Part shown: positions 63,205-64,000 of the stretch, piece after piece
Position numbering within the stretch: the stretch's first letter is position 1
How the letters are laid out: every line of letters starts with the position of its first letter
Assembly (NCBI GenBank): GCA_000785145.2
Contig: JSZA02000001.1
Coordinates: forward strand, 1 to 64,000
DNA: 64,000 bases
Source: Candidatus Thiomargarita nelsonii
Lineage (GTDB): Bacteria > Pseudomonadota > Gammaproteobacteria > Beggiatoales > Beggiatoaceae
Direction of reading: 5' to 3'
Program-made: the position numbers and the translations under genes
The notes under the pieces: model-generated
What the model was told of the DNA's origin: nothing
What the model saw: only the letters and a program-made list of their open reading frames with translations
The model's database searches: none

Positions 63205-64000
63205 TCAAATTTTTAAGGTTTTACTTGAAAATGCGCGGTCAATTATATCCCGTAAAATGCGGAAATTAGTCTCTAAATGGGGTTGATACAGCATATAATT
63301 ATGGTCACCAACACCTTCATAAGTTTTGAAGGAGCCACGAGTGACTTCAGCCCAGCCCGGCAGACTGACTATAACACGTCCAGTACCTTCCTGAGATAGC
63401 TGCTGTGAATTTTCACCGCTCAAAAGTTCCAAAAACTCAGGATCAGTATCACGAAAAATACTTTTTGAATTTTCGCTTCTTAGCACATGAATATTAGCGT
63501 TTACAATATGCCTATCCACCGAATTAGAAATATAGTCATGATAACGTTTGATGATTCTGAACGCTTTTTCCCATAGAATAGGGCTAGTCAGGTAAGGGGC
63601 AATACTTTCATGACTCAAAAATTGTTCAGCACGTTTTTTGACTTCACTATCAGTAAAATGCACTTTTTCCTTAAATTGCGCTGAATCAACCATCACAATA
63701 TCAGAAACGGACTTTCCTCGCTTTTCTAACTCTTTGGTGACATGGTAGGCGAGATTACCGCCGGCGGAATAACCAAAAAGCAAATAGGGACCTTCGGGAT
63801 CAACACTCATAATTAGATCAGCGTAATCTTTTAGGCGCGTTTCAGCAGCGATAAAATTAAATCCGTAAAAATCATAAGGTTTAAACAACTCCGCCAACTG
63901 AAGATAGCCTATAGCATCGCCTGTGCCGGGTGGTAAGGCAAAAATATTAGGCCCCATCGTTTTCCCGCTCAAGTGTACCATCGCTTCATCCACTTCTTTT
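63205..64000 (-). CDS. Terminal thioesterase, probably of an NRPS (partial)
   Basis: At least 262 residues; the frame stays open to the window edge (GTG 63993 is preceded by in-frame codons), so this is best read as the C-terminus of a longer protein. The alpha/beta-hydrolase thioesterase resembles the surfactin synthetase TE: nucleophile Ser in GYSAGG, Asp in MVDS and His in GDHNYML, with FALPPGTGDAIGYLQLA and YADLIMSVDPEGPY. Such domains release or cyclise the finished peptide. A free-standing type II thioesterase is the alternative. Confidence 0.82.
   Translation of the reverse strand, partial: KEVDEAMVHLSGKTMGPNIFALPPGTGDAIGYLQLAELFKPYDFYGFNFIAAETRLKDYADLIMSVDPEGPYLLFGYSAGGNLAYHVTKELEKRGKSVSDIVMVDSAQFKEKVHFTDSEVKKRAEQFLSHESIAPYLTSPILWEKAFRIIKRYHDYISNSVDRHIVNANIHVLRSENSKSIFRDTDPEFLELLSGENSQQLSQEGTGRVIVSLPGWAEVTRGSFKTYEGVGDHNYMLYQPHLETNFRILRDIIDRAFSSKTLKI

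Noticed and set aside
1..64000. tRNA or rRNA genes
   Set aside because: No cloverleaf with a T-arm GGTTCRA pattern or rRNA-like block was found by eye; a tRNA-detection program would be needed to be certain.

Overview
The window looks like chromosome from an AT-rich gammaproteobacterium. I infer a large sulfur bacterium of the Beggiatoa/Thioploca/Thiomargarita type, because ordinary gammaproteobacterial housekeeping genes (prfC, rsmJ, ygfZ, alaS, uvrB, radC, ilvD, a UbiH-family hydroxylase) alternate with a very high load of short hairpin repeats, miniature transposon-like elements and decaying genes. The taxonomic call is inference; no rRNA or tRNA gene was seen.

Layout. 1-5.1 kb: gspE fragment, RNA-binding (RRM) protein, exported protein, GST-fold/DUF454 pair, and a broken type II secretion cluster (TPR protein, gspM, gspE lacking its Walker A region). 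5.4-9.5 kb: aspartate aminotransferase, a HicA-like/DUF4365 pair, uvrB. 9.9-14.7 kb: a four-gene signalling operon (slr1658-type ATPase, slr1659-type regulator, response regulator, large hybrid histidine kinase). 15.1-24.4 kb: alaS, trkH, and a 1655-residue exported protein with a TPR-rich middle and a barrel-like end. 24.4-28.5 kb: graveyard of Rpn-type nuclease genes, STAND-type ATPase remnants and MITE insertions. 28.5-36 kb: PilZ protein, exported protein, prfC, FIST sensor, exported Pro-rich protein, ABC-2 permease, UbiH-family hydroxylase. 36.1-41.8 kb: two tandem AAA ATPases, a complete IscB RNA-guided nuclease locus with a likely omega-RNA, ilvD. 41.8-49.7 kb: dCache-HAMP receptor, twin DUF4388-like proteins, radC, DUF2887-type nuclease, PEGA/FGE-sulfatase pair, VapBC remnant, HNH nuclease. 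49.8-55.5 kb: frameshifted HD-like pseudogene, ygfZ, a HigB-HigA gene fusion, a frameshifted tnpB, rsmJ, glycine-zipper lipoprotein. 55.7-61.4 kb: a thioester alpha-2-macroglobulin. 61.5-64 kb: Uma2 and AAA_25 fragments riddled with nested elements, then the thioesterase end of a probable NRPS running out of the window.

The strongest observations are: (1) an intact IscB with upstream omega-RNA region and RE hairpin, inserted directly upstream of a tandem AAA ATPase pair; (2) a MITE family with ends starting TCAATGCC, flanked by 9-bp target duplications in several independent and even nested insertions; (3) about 25 copies of a small double hairpin (core CCAAGAT-TT-ATCTTGG) whose sequence variants keep base pairing; (4) a toxin-antitoxin pair fused into one reading frame apparently by a single-base shift; and (5) a GspE gene that has lost its nucleotide-binding motif.
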